64,000 bases of DNA from a virus: positions 1-64,000 of the IMG/VR virus record IMGVR_UViG_3300017917_001030, one strand, 5' to 3'. The notes under the pieces were generated by a model. That model saw only the letters and a program-made list of their open reading frames with translations, was not told where the DNA came from and ran no database searches. Positions 54,566 through 61,536 of this stretch are shown here, piece after piece. The position numbers and the translations under genes were made by a program. The first letter of the stretch is position 1. Every line of letters begins with the position of its first letter.

Positions 54566-55507
54566 ATGGAAGTTCGTGAAGATCAATTTTTGTGGGTTGA
54601 AAAGTATCGCCCTCGTAAGCTAGATGAATGTATTCTGCCCGCCGAACAGAAGAAGGTATTCGATGAAATGCTTTCTAAAGGCGAGATTCAGAATATGCTA
54701 TTGTGTGGTGGTGCGGGCATGGGTAAGACCACTATTGCCCGAGCATTGTGTGAAGAACTAGGAACAGATTATATCATCATTAACGGTTCTGAAGAATCTG
54801 GTATTGATGTTCTTCGTAGCAAGATTAAACAGTTTGCGTCTACTGTTTCCTTTAGTGGTAAGACCAAAGTTGTTATTCTTGACGAAGCAGATTATTTGAA
54901 TCCTAATTCTACTCAGCCTGCCCTCCGAGCATTCATTGAAGAATTCTCGGCAAACTGCCGATTCATTTTTACTTGTAACTTTAAAAATCGTATTATTCAA
55001 CCTCTGCATTCTCGATGTGCGGTTATTGAATTTAAGATTGCTAAAGCAGACAAGCCGAAAATTGCAGCATCATTCTTCCAAAGAGTTATTGAAATTCTTA
55101 AGCATGAGCAAATCGAAGCTGACCCTAAGGTCGTTGCTAAGGTAATTGAAAAGCATTTCCCTGACTATCGTCGAATTCTAAACGAACTTCAGCGTTACAG
55201 TTCTTCGGGTAAAATTGACGAAGGTATCTTAGTCAATATGGGCGAAGTTAATATGAAAGAACTTACCCTGGCTCTGAAGGAAAAAGACTGGAAGCGTATG
55301 CGTTCGTGGGTCGTTAATAATATTGACAATGACCCACAAACATTGTTTAGAAAGTTCTACGATACTTTGGCTGACGATGTTGTCCAAGTCCCGCAGCTTG
55401 TTCTGTTGCTTGCAGATTACCAATATAAGTCTGCATTCTGCGCAGACCAGGAAATTAACCTGGTTGCATGTCTAACCGAAATTATGGCTTCGGTACAGTT
55501 CAAATGA
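54566..55507 (+). CDS. gp44: Clamp loader ATPase gp44
   Basis: 313 residues (T4 gp44 is 319). AAA+ module with Walker A GGAGMGKTT (48-56), Walker B VVILDEAD (103-110), sensor FTCNFKNRII and the SRC motif HSRCAVIEF. It loads gp45 together with gp62. The stop overlaps the next ATG (ATGA). Confidence 0.95.
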   Translation: MEVREDQFLWVEKYRPRKLDECILPAEQKKVFDEMLSKGEIQNMLLCGGAGMGKTTIARALCEELGTDYIIINGSEESGIDVLRSKIKQFASTVSFSGKTKVVILDEADYLNPNSTQPALRAFIEEFSANCRFIFTCNFKNRIIQPLHSRCAVIEFKIAKADKPKIAASFFQRVIEILKHEQIEADPKVVAKVIEKHFPDYRRILNELQRYSSSGKIDEGILVNMGEVNMKELTLALKEKDWKRMRSWVVNNIDNDPQTLFRKFYDTLADDVVQVPQLVLLLADYQYKSAFCADQEINLVACLTEIMASVQFK

Positions 55508-55770
55508 GAATTTCGGGTATAATTTACGATGTAGAATACCTCGAGCCAGACCAGCTTGGGGGTAATCTGGGCACCGCTGATTTTGATAAACAACGAATTT
55601 GTATCTCAAATCGAGCAACATTTCAAACTAAGCGTATTGCCCTGTTACATGAGACTATACATATATTAGACAGGACATATGGGATTGGTCTGGATGAAAA
55701 ACAAGTAGTTCTTCTTACCCATGCTTTAATTGCGTTAAAAGAGGATAATCCAGATGCAAATATTATTTAA
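55504..55770 (+). CDS. Minimal HExxH zincin-like protein
   Basis: 88 residues from ATG 55504, coupled to gp44 by an ATGA overlap. The frame is open upstream but lies inside gp44. The key motif is LLHETIHILDRTYGIGLDEKQV: HExxH with a Glu/Asp downstream, as in small ImmA-like or gluzincin-like peptidases. The N-terminus reads as a three-strand sheet (IIYDVEYLEPDQL). Whether it cleaves anything is unknown; the size is close to the smallest zincin cores. Confidence 0.65.
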   Translation: MRISGIIYDVEYLEPDQLGGNLGTADFDKQRICISNRATFQTKRIALLHETIHILDRTYGIGLDEKQVVLLTHALIALKEDNPDANII

Positions 55771-56053
55771 TACTTTTTCTAATACTATCCAATGGATAAA
55801 GGATGATTGGTCATCTAACCGTTTACGTTTTATTGTTGAGTTGCTTGCTTGGGGTATATCTATCGGATGTTCTATCACCATGGCGCTCACAGTACCCGAA
55901 CCTCCACTTCTCACTTTGTATCCTATTTGGATCAGTGGTTGTGCTATGTACGCTTGGGCTGCTTGGAGTCGTAAATCTTTTGGGATGTTGGCTAATTACA
56001 TTCTGCTCACCACCATTGATAGTATTGGGTTGGTGAGGATGTTGTTATCATGA
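55754..56053 (+). CDS. Small membrane protein
   Basis: 99 residues with three likely membrane helices: FIVELLAWGISIGCSITMAL, LYPIWISGCAMYAWAAW and MLANYILLTTIDSIGLVRML. Conserved in T4-like aquatic phages between gp44 and gp62 as far as I recall; function unknown. Overlaps its neighbours by 17 and 4 bases. Confidence 0.7.
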   Translation: MQILFNTFSNTIQWIKDDWSSNRLRFIVELLAWGISIGCSITMALTVPEPPLLTLYPIWISGCAMYAWAAWSRKSFGMLANYILLTTIDSIGLVRMLLS

Positions 56054-56493
56054 GTATTTTCGGTGAACCTAAAAAAGAGATCAAAGTAGAGCCCTATAAG
56101 GCGCCTTCGATTTCCCCTTTCGATTTTATAAACTCTATCCATTATACTAAGGAACAGCTAATTGTCGACGATTGGTCTGAGAAACAGTATAATCCATTCA
56201 TTATTAATAAAGGACTTTCCTACGGTGCAGATACGGTAATCCCTGCCAATGAAATGAATTCACGTCCCCACCTGGACAAAAAACTACAATTTTCGTTCTT
56301 AATAAATAATATTAAGCCTCGTAAGAGATTCAATAAATGGATCAAGGCTGAGAAAATTGAAGCGATAGAAGTAATCAAGGAATACTATGGATATAGCACA
56401 GAAAAAGCCCGCCAAGTACTCCCACTTCTTGATGATTCAAAAATTGATTATTTGAGAACAAAACTAATAAAAGGTGGCAGTAATGGCAGATGA
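56050..56493 (+). CDS. gp62: Clamp loader small subunit gp62
   Basis: 147 residues (T4 gp62 is 187). Identified from SPFDFINSIHYTKEQLI and the LRPR-style KPRKRFNKWIKAEK region, with YYGYSTEKARQVLPLL near the end, and from its place between gp44 and regA. It completes the clamp loader. It overlaps regA by 20 bases. Confidence 0.8.
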   Translation: MSIFGEPKKEIKVEPYKAPSISPFDFINSIHYTKEQLIVDDWSEKQYNPFIINKGLSYGADTVIPANEMNSRPHLDKKLQFSFLINNIKPRKRFNKWIKAEKIEAIEVIKEYYGYSTEKARQVLPLLDDSKIDYLRTKLIKGGSNGR

Positions 56494-56914
56494 GATTTTC
56501 CACATTGATTACCCAGGCTACAAGCCGTTGGAGGTAACTTTGGTTCAACCTGACGATTTTTTGAAGGTCAGGGAAACGCTTACCCGTATCGGGGTAGCAT
56601 CACGTAAAGACAAGATTTTATACCAATCGTGTCATATCCTACATAAACAAGGTCGTTATTTTATCGTACATTTCAAAGAGCTTTTTGCGCTAGACGGAAA
56701 AGTTGCAGACTTGACAGATAATGATCTACAGAGACGAAACACTATTGCTAAGTTGCTTGTTGATTGGGGCTTAGTCCAGGTCGTAAATGCAGAGGCATTT
56801 AAGGATATGGCACCGCTTTCGCAGATTAAAGTTATTGCTTTTAAAGATAAGAATGACTGGAATCTACAGACCAAATATAATATTGGCAAGAAAAGACAAG
56901 GTACAGAGCAGTAA
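56474..56914 (+). CDS. regA: Translational repressor RegA
   Basis: 146 residues (T4 RegA is 122); an ATG at 56483 would give a slightly shorter form. RegA binds start regions of early mRNAs to shut off their translation. The segment VRETLTRIGVASRKDKILYQSCHILHKQGRYFIVHFKELF is characteristic in this order (shown here as the known core). It ends with a Lys-rich tail. Unlike T4, no polymerase gene follows within the window. Confidence 0.88.
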   Translation: MAVMADEIFHIDYPGYKPLEVTLVQPDDFLKVRETLTRIGVASRKDKILYQSCHILHKQGRYFIVHFKELFALDGKVADLTDNDLQRRNTIAKLLVDWGLVQVVNAEAFKDMAPLSQIKVIAFKDKNDWNLQTKYNIGKKRQGTEQ

Positions 56915-56918
56915 TCTA

Positions 56919-56926
56919 TATAAATA
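56919..56926 (+). promoter_or_regulatory. Late-type promoter of the structured RNA region
   Basis: Exact TATAAATA five bases after the regA stop. A start about 13 bases downstream would begin the RNA near 56932, the base of the predicted fold. Confidence 0.6.
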
Positions 56927-56931
56927 ATTAT

Positions 56932-57117
56932 ATCCCCGGGATGGGAACTAGCAGTCCGAGGTTAAGGCTAGTAAATAATTTCTCGGGCCAATAAACCCTT
57001 ACCTTAGGGCTGTTAGATGTTACAGTAAAAATATCCGTGTAATTACACCTCCGACACGAAAGTTCGGACCAGTATAAGGTAAGCTGGGATTCTATGCCGT
57101 TAGGGTAGAATATTTTT
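56932..57117 (+). ncRNA. Candidate structured non-coding RNA
   Basis: About 186 bases without an ORF but dense in pairing. ATCCC (56932-56936) can pair with GGGAT (57086-57090). A first arm has CCCGGGA (56935-56941) with TCTCGGG (56981-56987) and inner ACTAGC (56947-56952) with GCTAGT (56967-56972). A second arm is closed by the 9-bp CTTACCTTA (56998-57006) / TAAGGTAAG (57075-57083). It holds CTGT/ACAG (57010/57022), GTGT-AATT-ACAC (57037-57048) and CCGA/TCGG with a GAAA tetraloop (57051-57067). The end looks like a terminator. No match to a class I know; a long 5' leader for the next gene is the alternative. The two 5' pairings partly exclude each other. Confidence 0.6.
57089..57117 (+). terminator. 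Terminator-like hairpin at the end of the structured region
   Basis: ATTCTA (57089-57094) / TAGAAT (57106-57111) with an inner CC/GG, followed by ATTTTT to 57117. AT-rich and therefore weaker than the gp23 and cobS terminators. Confidence 0.55.
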
Positions 57118-57143
57118 AAACTCGCTTATTTAAGGAGACTATT

Positions 57144-57362
57144 ATGAGCACAATGTACGCAGACATGGCTATTGACGCTGTTCAAAACGCCAAATTAGAA
57201 GTTGTTCGTCATCTTGTTAAGGATGAACAAATCAAGAAACCCCTAGAGCATTTTGTAGAAGCCCAGCGCGTCTATACCAAAGCTGTTACTAAGTCTGTAA
57301 TGGACGTTGCAACAGTTGTAGTTGAGACAACAAATCGCTTCTTTTTCGGTTCTGCAAAATAA
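57144..57362 (+). CDS. Small helical hypothetical protein
   Basis: 72 residues, one or two long amphipathic helices: DMAIDAVQNAKLEVVRHLV, then HFVEAQRVYTKAVTKSVMDVATVVV. The style recalls phasin-like helical proteins, but no family is certain. Strong aaggag RBS. Directly after the structured RNA region and 12 bases before the Hsp20 gene. Confidence 0.65.
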   Translation: MSTMYADMAIDAVQNAKLEVVRHLVKDEQIKKPLEHFVEAQRVYTKAVTKSVMDVATVVVETTNRFFFGSAK

Positions 57363-57374
57363 TAGGAGGTTAAT

Positions 57375-57875
57375 ATGCAATTAGGTAATATTACTTTCGG
57401 TCCTCAATTTAAGGACATGGATAAGTTCTTCGTTGGTTTTGAAGATCAGTTCAACCGTATTGCAAAGATGCATGATGATCTAACAAAGAACATTCCTAAC
57501 TATCCTCCATATAATATTAAGAAAACTGGGGATAACACTTATGTTATAGAATTGGCTGTTGCTGGTTTCGGTAAACAGGATATTGAAATTGAATTGGCTG
57601 ACGGCAAAATGGTTGTTAAGGGTAATATCAGTTCTCAAGAACAAGAAGAAAACTTCTTATTCAAGGGAATCGCAAACAGAGCATTTACTCGTACGTTTGC
57701 TCTTGACGATCATATTGAAGTTAAAAACGCCGAGATGTTCAATGGTATGCTAAAAGTGTTTTTGGAAAAGATTATTCCTGAGCACAAGAAGCCAAAGAAG
57801 ATCGAGGTTACAGATAAATCTGAAGGTACTTCTAAAAGAAAGCAGCAATTGCTGACAGAAGAATCTAAGGATTAA
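57375..57875 (+). CDS. Small heat shock protein Hsp20
   Basis: 166 residues. The alpha-crystallin domain spans about 37-140: YPPYNIKKTGDNTYVIELAVAGFGKQDIEI, then NRAFTRTFALDDHIEVKNAEM with GMLKVFL near its end. ATP-independent chaperone; phage Hsp20 genes are common in T4-like aquatic phages and are thought to help capsid folding or stress. A basic, Ser/Lys-rich C-terminal tail follows. Strong aggagg RBS. Confidence 0.93.
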   Translation: MQLGNITFGPQFKDMDKFFVGFEDQFNRIAKMHDDLTKNIPNYPPYNIKKTGDNTYVIELAVAGFGKQDIEIELADGKMVVKGNISSQEQEENFLFKGIANRAFTRTFALDDHIEVKNAEMFNGMLKVFLEKIIPEHKKPKKIEVTDKSEGTSKRKQQLLTEESKD

Positions 57876-57881
57876 ACAAAA

Positions 57882-57901
57882 GAAGAGGGGCGACCCTCTT
57901 C
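57882..57901 (+). terminator. Hairpin after hsp20
   Basis: Perfect 8-bp stem GAAGAGGG / CCCTCTTC with a GCGA (GNRA) tetraloop, 6 bases after the stop. No T run, so it may protect mRNA 3' ends or attenuate rather than fully terminate. Confidence 0.6.
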
Positions 57902-57920
57902 GTCATTATGGGATTGACAT

Positions 57921-58202
57921 ATGAATATAAAGTTGTTACAATTTACGAATGGTGATGTTATTATAGGGGAGTATAATTATGATGTTGTTAAAAATCCCTT
58001 TTTGTTAACATATCATGTCCATAAAGAGGAAGATGGTCCTGTTCTATCAATGGTGCCCTATGCGTTATTTGCAGTAAATCATAGTATAAATGTTAACCCC
58101 AGTAACGTGATATGGAAAGCAGACCCTAATATTTACATGATAGAGGATTATAAAGTAGCAGTAGATCGTGTACATAATCCCCCTAGTGAGACTACAGAAT
58201 GA
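57921..58202 (+). CDS. Sm-like domain protein (second copy)
   Basis: 93 residues. LLQFTNGDVIIGEYNYDVVKNPFLLTYH follows the same pattern as KLVSGEDIVCTIENY...VVKNPVLL in the 20545 protein, but here without the acidic tail. It resembles Sm-like proteins of putative cyanophage origin. An RNA-binding role is inferred only. Its stop overlaps the next start by 4 bases. Confidence 0.65.
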   Translation: MNIKLLQFTNGDVIIGEYNYDVVKNPFLLTYHVHKEEDGPVLSMVPYALFAVNHSINVNPSNVIWKADPNIYMIEDYKVAVDRVHNPPSETTE

Positions 58203-58498
58203 AAAAGAATGCTCCTGGACCAGTAATTTATCTTGACCCTAAAACAGGTCAGCCTGTATGTGATTCAGTAAAGTGTAAAGATAAATTCAATACAAGAAAA
58301 TATGATGTTAAAGAAACAAATTATAAATGGTCAGGTGGCCCAGTAACACATAAATTTTATTATTCGTTATGTGATGAATGTGGAAGGCAAAATATCACAA
58401 ATAAAGATAAAGCCCTTACAGGACAAAGCTTTAGGCGTGGTACTTTAAACAAAGGCGTAGATCCAGAAATTGAGGTAAATGATGGCAAAGAAAATTAA
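58199..58498 (+). CDS. Hypothetical protein with paired cysteines
   Basis: 99 residues. CDSVKC (Cys-X4-Cys) and CDECG (Cys-X2-Cys) 30-40 residues apart could form a zinc ribbon. Between them lies a basic, Tyr-rich segment (YKWSGGPVTHKFYYSL). Otherwise not recognised. It overlaps the following small gene by 17 bases. Confidence 0.6.
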   Translation: MKKNAPGPVIYLDPKTGQPVCDSVKCKDKFNTRKYDVKETNYKWSGGPVTHKFYYSLCDECGRQNITNKDKALTGQSFRRGTLNKGVDPEIEVNDGKEN

Positions 58499-58601
58499 AT
58501 CAGTTGTTAAACGTTCTAAACAGGGCGGCAACGCAAAGACATCTACAATGTCTAAGACAGAAAAACGATCCTACAAGAAATATCGAGGTCAAGGACGGTA
58601 A
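58482..58601 (+). CDS. Very small basic protein
   Basis: 39 residues, about one third Lys or Arg, ending KKYRGQGR. Starts MAKKIKSVVKRSKQGGNA inside the end of the upstream gene in another frame. Tiny proteins with this SYKKYRGQGR end are familiar in T4-like aquatic phages, which supports translation. A nucleic-acid-binding role is inferred from charge. It lies just before the tRNA. Confidence 0.6.
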   Translation: MAKKIKSVVKRSKQGGNAKTSTMSKTEKRSYKKYRGQGR

Positions 58602-58613
58602 TATATAATAAGC

Positions 58614-58688
58614 CGCGGGGTAGCGCAGAAGTAGAGCGCCGGGCTCATAATCCGGAGGTCGGAGGTGCGATTCCTTCCCCCGCAACCA
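58614..58688 (+). tRNA. tRNA-Met (CAT), initiator-type
   Basis: 75 bases with encoded CCA. The acceptor stem is CGCGGGG with CCCCGCA, so position 1 is C opposite A72: the mismatch that marks bacterial initiator tRNA. D arm GCGC...GCGC, anticodon arm CCGGG-CTCATAA-TCCGG (anticodon CAT), T arm GGAGG-TGCGATT-CCTTC. Two of the three G-C pairs typical of the initiator anticodon stem are kept and the third is G-T. It resembles E. coli tRNA-fMet closely in the acceptor and anticodon arms. The peptidase gene begins 6 bases later. Confidence 0.9.
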
Positions 58689-58694
58689 GTTAAA

Positions 58695-59411
58695 ATGAAG
58701 AAAATACTATTTACCCTTTTGGCGTTGTTCTATATGAGCAACGCCTTTTCTTTTAAGGTTACCGCTGAGAGTTGGCTTGTGGCTGACGGCGACGGTAAGA
58801 TTATTCAGAGCGAAAACGCAACTGAAGTGAGAGCCATTGCCAGTATAACTAAGCTTATGAATGCTATAGTTGTATTAGATGCAGAATTACCATTAGAAGA
58901 AAAGATTGGGCAGTTCACACGATTACAGTTGTTACAAATGTCGTTAGTACATTCAGATAACAATGCCGCGAAAAAGTTATGCGAAAGTTATCCTGGTGGC
59001 AATTATGCTTGTATTCGAGACATGAATAGAAAAGCACAAGCGTTAGGTATGGAAGATACTAAGTTTGTAGAAGCATCTGGACTAAGCCATATGAATGTTA
59101 GTACAGGGCAAGACTTAGTTAAATTAGTTCTAGCTGCTAAAGAATATCCGCTTATTGTAGAAGCGTCAAGAACATCGCAAATAAAAATCAAGACAAAGAA
59201 AAGTCTTCTTGTCTATAATAATACCAATCCTATAATTGGTAAAAGACATGAAGACTTTCTTGTTAGCAAAACTGGTTATAATAGAGCATCAGGTGGCAGT
59301 ATAGTTATGATGCTCGCAAAATCTAATGAACAACGAATTGTTGTGGTTCTTGGTAGTAAGACTACGAGAACTCGTATCCCAGAAGCAGAATTTATTGCGG
59401 CTGCCTATTAA
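58695..59411 (+). CDS. Exported D-Ala-D-Ala carboxypeptidase/endopeptidase-like protein (S11)
   Basis: 238 residues from ATG 58695 (the open frame upstream runs through the tRNA and is ruled out). N-terminal signal peptide MKKILFTLLALFYMSNAFS. Penicillin-binding active-site set: S50-I-T-K53, S87-D-N89 and K192-T-G194. The short single-domain form resembles PBP7-like endopeptidases that cut peptidoglycan cross-links. A role in lysis or wall remodelling after export is inferred. The 3' end overlaps the convergent desaturase by 20 bases. Confidence 0.9.
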   Translation: MKKILFTLLALFYMSNAFSFKVTAESWLVADGDGKIIQSENATEVRAIASITKLMNAIVVLDAELPLEEKIGQFTRLQLLQMSLVHSDNNAAKKLCESYPGGNYACIRDMNRKAQALGMEDTKFVEASGLSHMNVSTGQDLVKLVLAAKEYPLIVEASRTSQIKIKTKKSLLVYNNTNPIIGKRHEDFLVSKTGYNRASGGSIVMMLAKSNEQRIVVVLGSKTTRTRIPEAEFIAAAY

Positions 59412-60105
59412 GTTTTAATAGATGTAGTTTCTCAAAGAGCTTGATATACATCCACCCTATATCAATCTCAAACCAGCGCTTACTCAATCTAGAATTGCCT
59501 GGTTCTACGTGATGGTTATTGTGAAGTTCCTCACCACCAATAAGAATACCAAAAGGTATAATATTCCTTGAACTATCTTTAGTATCCTTATTACGGTACC
59601 CCAACCAGTGTCCGACTCCATTTATAACTCCTGCTGCCCAGAACGGTATCCAAGCTATTTGTACTAACCATACCAATAGTCCAATTGGTCCGAACAATAA
59701 TAAGTCGATGGCTAATAAACAATAAACGCCTAGCTTAGAATACTTACTGTATAGATTTTTCTCAAGCCAATCGTCAGGTGTACCTACACCATATGCATTG
59801 ACCATATCTTTATCTTTACTTGCTTTGGTATAAAGCAAAACACCTTTAAGTAAAACTGTCCAGTTGCCAAATACTTTTGGGCTATGTGGGTCGCCTTCAA
59901 CGTCTGTAAATCTATGGTGTTTACGATGTATGGCGACCCATTCTTTTGTAACCATTCCAGTAGTTAACCAAAGCCAGAATCGCATAAAGTGGGATAAAGC
60001 AGAACTAAACTCTATTCCTTTATGTGCCTGGCCTCGGTGTAAAAATACTGTTACGCAAATAATTGTTATGTGTGTAGTTATGAGTGTGTATAAAAGTTCT
60101 AGCAT
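59392..60105 (-). CDS. Membrane fatty-acid desaturase
   Basis: 237 residues, small for acyl desaturases. The three histidine boxes are complete: H23-RGQA-H28, H60-RK-H63-H64 and H195-NN-H198-H199. Hydrophobic segments lie at about 3-22, 41-51, 127-140 and 141-160. EWVAIHRKHHRFTDVEGDPHSP is typical of delta-9 acyl-CoA/lipid desaturases. It would change host membrane fluidity. First gene of the minus-strand block to be read last; it begins 1 base after the upstream stop. Confidence 0.92.
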   Translation of the reverse strand: MLELLYTLITTHITIICVTVFLHRGQAHKGIEFSSALSHFMRFWLWLTTGMVTKEWVAIHRKHHRFTDVEGDPHSPKVFGNWTVLLKGVLLYTKASKDKDMVNAYGVGTPDDWLEKNLYSKYSKLGVYCLLAIDLLLFGPIGLLVWLVQIAWIPFWAAGVINGVGHWLGYRNKDTKDSSRNIIPFGILIGGEELHNNHHVEPGNSRLSKRWFEIDIGWMYIKLFEKLHLLKLNRQPQ

Positions 60106-60106
60106 C

Positions 60107-60667
60107 TTAGTCTAACATTTTAGGAACTTGTCCAGGTTCTAGACCAAGATCTTCCTGTGGTTCTATTTGTATCTGTCCCAATCTACCAGGAGTTTGTTGC
60201 AGCCCCTGTACCGGTTGATTAAATGTCGGCGGGGTAAATGAAGGTGCCGCTGATTGATACATCTGCATTGGTTGTGGTCTAGGTGCCATAGGAGGCGCCA
60301 TGGGTGGAGCCATAGAAGGCACTGGCGGTGTAGGGCTTGCTAATCTATTACCGTTATTCATTTGCATACCGGCCATAGCTGCTTCTTTACCTGTACCCGC
60401 AAGCATTATACCTGATAATGTACCACATAGGAATGTAGCTACAGGAATAATTAGTTCAAAGAACTTTGAATCTATTGGGCTGATTGCGCCGAGAGGTTGT
60501 GTCACAAAAATAATAGAATAAAGAACAACAAACACGATACCTATAAGTGTTACGGCTAAGCAACCACCTATGAATACCTTTAAACGAACCATCAGTTCTT
60601 CAGATGTGTATCTTTCTCCAGGCTTGCTAGAATGTTCTATCGGCTTTTTGTCATCTGTCATTTGCAA
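60107..60667 (-). CDS. Membrane protein with a Pro/Met/Gln-rich tail
   Basis: 186 residues. Two likely membrane helices (VFIGGCLAVTLIGIVFVVLY and FELIIPVATFLCGTLSGIML) with a short loop between. The C-terminal 90 residues are disordered and rich in Pro, Met and Gln (three PPMAP-type repeats). Function unknown; a holin is possible from the two-helix plan but the long tail is unusual. Overlaps the lipoprotein gene by 10 bases. Confidence 0.65.
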   Translation of the reverse strand: MQMTDDKKPIEHSSKPGERYTSEELMVRLKVFIGGCLAVTLIGIVFVVLYSIIFVTQPLGAISPIDSKFFELIIPVATFLCGTLSGIMLAGTGKEAAMAGMQMNNGNRLASPTPPVPSMAPPMAPPMAPRPQPMQMYQSAAPSFTPPTFNQPVQGLQQTPGRLGQIQIEPQEDLGLEPGQVPKMLD

Positions 60668-60873
60668 CCTCCTTGTGGTTGTGTAGTATTATTACGATCT
60701 ACTTTCACTTCAGGTTGCTTTTTAAAAATATACTCAGGGCAATCTTTGTTTACTTCGCAACGAGGAGCTTTGCAGAAATCTTTATCCCAGTTGTCAGGGT
60801 CCTGACAAGGATATCTATAATGTGCTTCGCACCCAACTAACAATAATAAAGATAAAGTTATGAAATATCTCAT
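60658..60873 (-). CDS. Small Cys-rich lipoprotein
   Basis: 71 residues from the ATG at 60873, chosen over a TTG at 60885 because GGAG lies at the right distance. Signal MRYFITLSLLLLVG ends in a lipobox LLVGC. The mature part has several Cys (YPCQDPDNW, FCKAPRCEVNKDCPEY). Small lipoproteins with RYPCQDP appear in other T4-like phages. A spanin-like role cannot be excluded. Confidence 0.75.
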   Translation of the reverse strand: MRYFITLSLLLLVGCEAHYRYPCQDPDNWDKDFCKAPRCEVNKDCPEYIFKKQPEVKVDRNNTTQPQGGCK

Positions 60874-60889
60874 AAGTATCTCCAATTAA

Positions 60890-61036
60890 TTATTTAACAT
60901 TCTTACGAACATTCTTTTTTCTGTTGTCTTTCCATTCAACACAAACGACTTTAAAACTAGTAAAGTCAATGTATCTCCATTTTACGCATTCTGTGTCGGG
61001 CTTGTCGTATAACGGGCCCTGCAACAAAAAGGACAT
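60890..61036 (-). CDS. Small hypothetical protein
   Basis: 48 residues: starts MSFLLQGPLYDKPDTECVKW, ends in a Lys/Arg/Asn-rich tail. It exactly fills the gap between two minus-strand genes, starting 8 bases after the upstream stop. RBS is weak (ggtgac). Function unknown; support is the tight fit and protein-like sequence. Confidence 0.55.
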   Translation of the reverse strand: MSFLLQGPLYDKPDTECVKWRYIDFTSFKVVCVEWKDNRKKNVRKNVK

Positions 61037-61044
61037 TATTATTG

Positions 61045-61536
61045 TCACCATCTTCCGGCGGTTACACCGATCTGATAAATTAAGTAAACTAAGAAACCAG
61101 CAATAACTAAAACAGCACTTAGTATTGAATACCAGAATGCTTGTTCAATCGCCTCTTTTCTTTTTCTTATTCTTTCTCGTTCTGCTCTTTCTTTTTCTTC
61201 TCTAATTCTTCTTCTAATTAGCACGAACTCATTATAACCTGATAATCCTAGATGTTGTAATTCGCCGTATATAAACATATGACGAATTTCATTTTCCATC
61301 TGAATCAATTTAGATTTTGCTGCAATTAAATGCAACGCCTCTTGTGTATCATTTCCTTCTAAGGACCCACCTGATTTCTTTTCTGCTTTCTTTATGAAAT
61401 CATGCAGGTCGCTTGCGTGCCTTGCCCATTTACCTAACTGACCAAATATATCCTGGGCTTCTTTGCCCATGTCGACAGCTTTTTTAATGCCCGAGTATGC
61501 GGCCGACAATGCGGCGAAGATTGTAATCGGATCCAT
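61045..61536 (-). CDS. Coiled-coil protein with C-terminal membrane anchor
   Basis: 163 residues. The N-terminus is amphipathic (ITIFAALSAAYSGIKKAV). A charged coiled coil (IRRRIREEKERAERERIRKRKE) precedes one membrane helix near the end (FWYSILSAVLVIAGFLVYLI). Function unknown. Its start codon shares one base with the next gene's stop on the same strand. Confidence 0.65.
   Translation of the reverse strand: MDPITIFAALSAAYSGIKKAVDMGKEAQDIFGQLGKWARHASDLHDFIKKAEKKSGGSLEGNDTQEALHLIAAKSKLIQMENEIRHMFIYGELQHLGLSGYNEFVLIRRRIREEKERAERERIRKRKEAIEQAFWYSILSAVLVIAGFLVYLIYQIGVTAGRW

Noticed and set aside
56932-57117. tmRNA, tRNA or hammerhead ribozyme in the structured region
   Set aside because: No tRNA-like acceptor with T loop, no tag frame, and no CUGANGA/GAAA hammerhead core.
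57914-57919. TTGACA just before the second Sm-like gene
   Set aside because: No TATAAT-like box at 16-18 bases; the expected position is inside the coding start.
58604-58609. TATAAT immediately before the tRNA
   Set aside because: No -35 box 17 bases upstream, the region is coding for a small protein, and AT-rich sequence makes chance likely.
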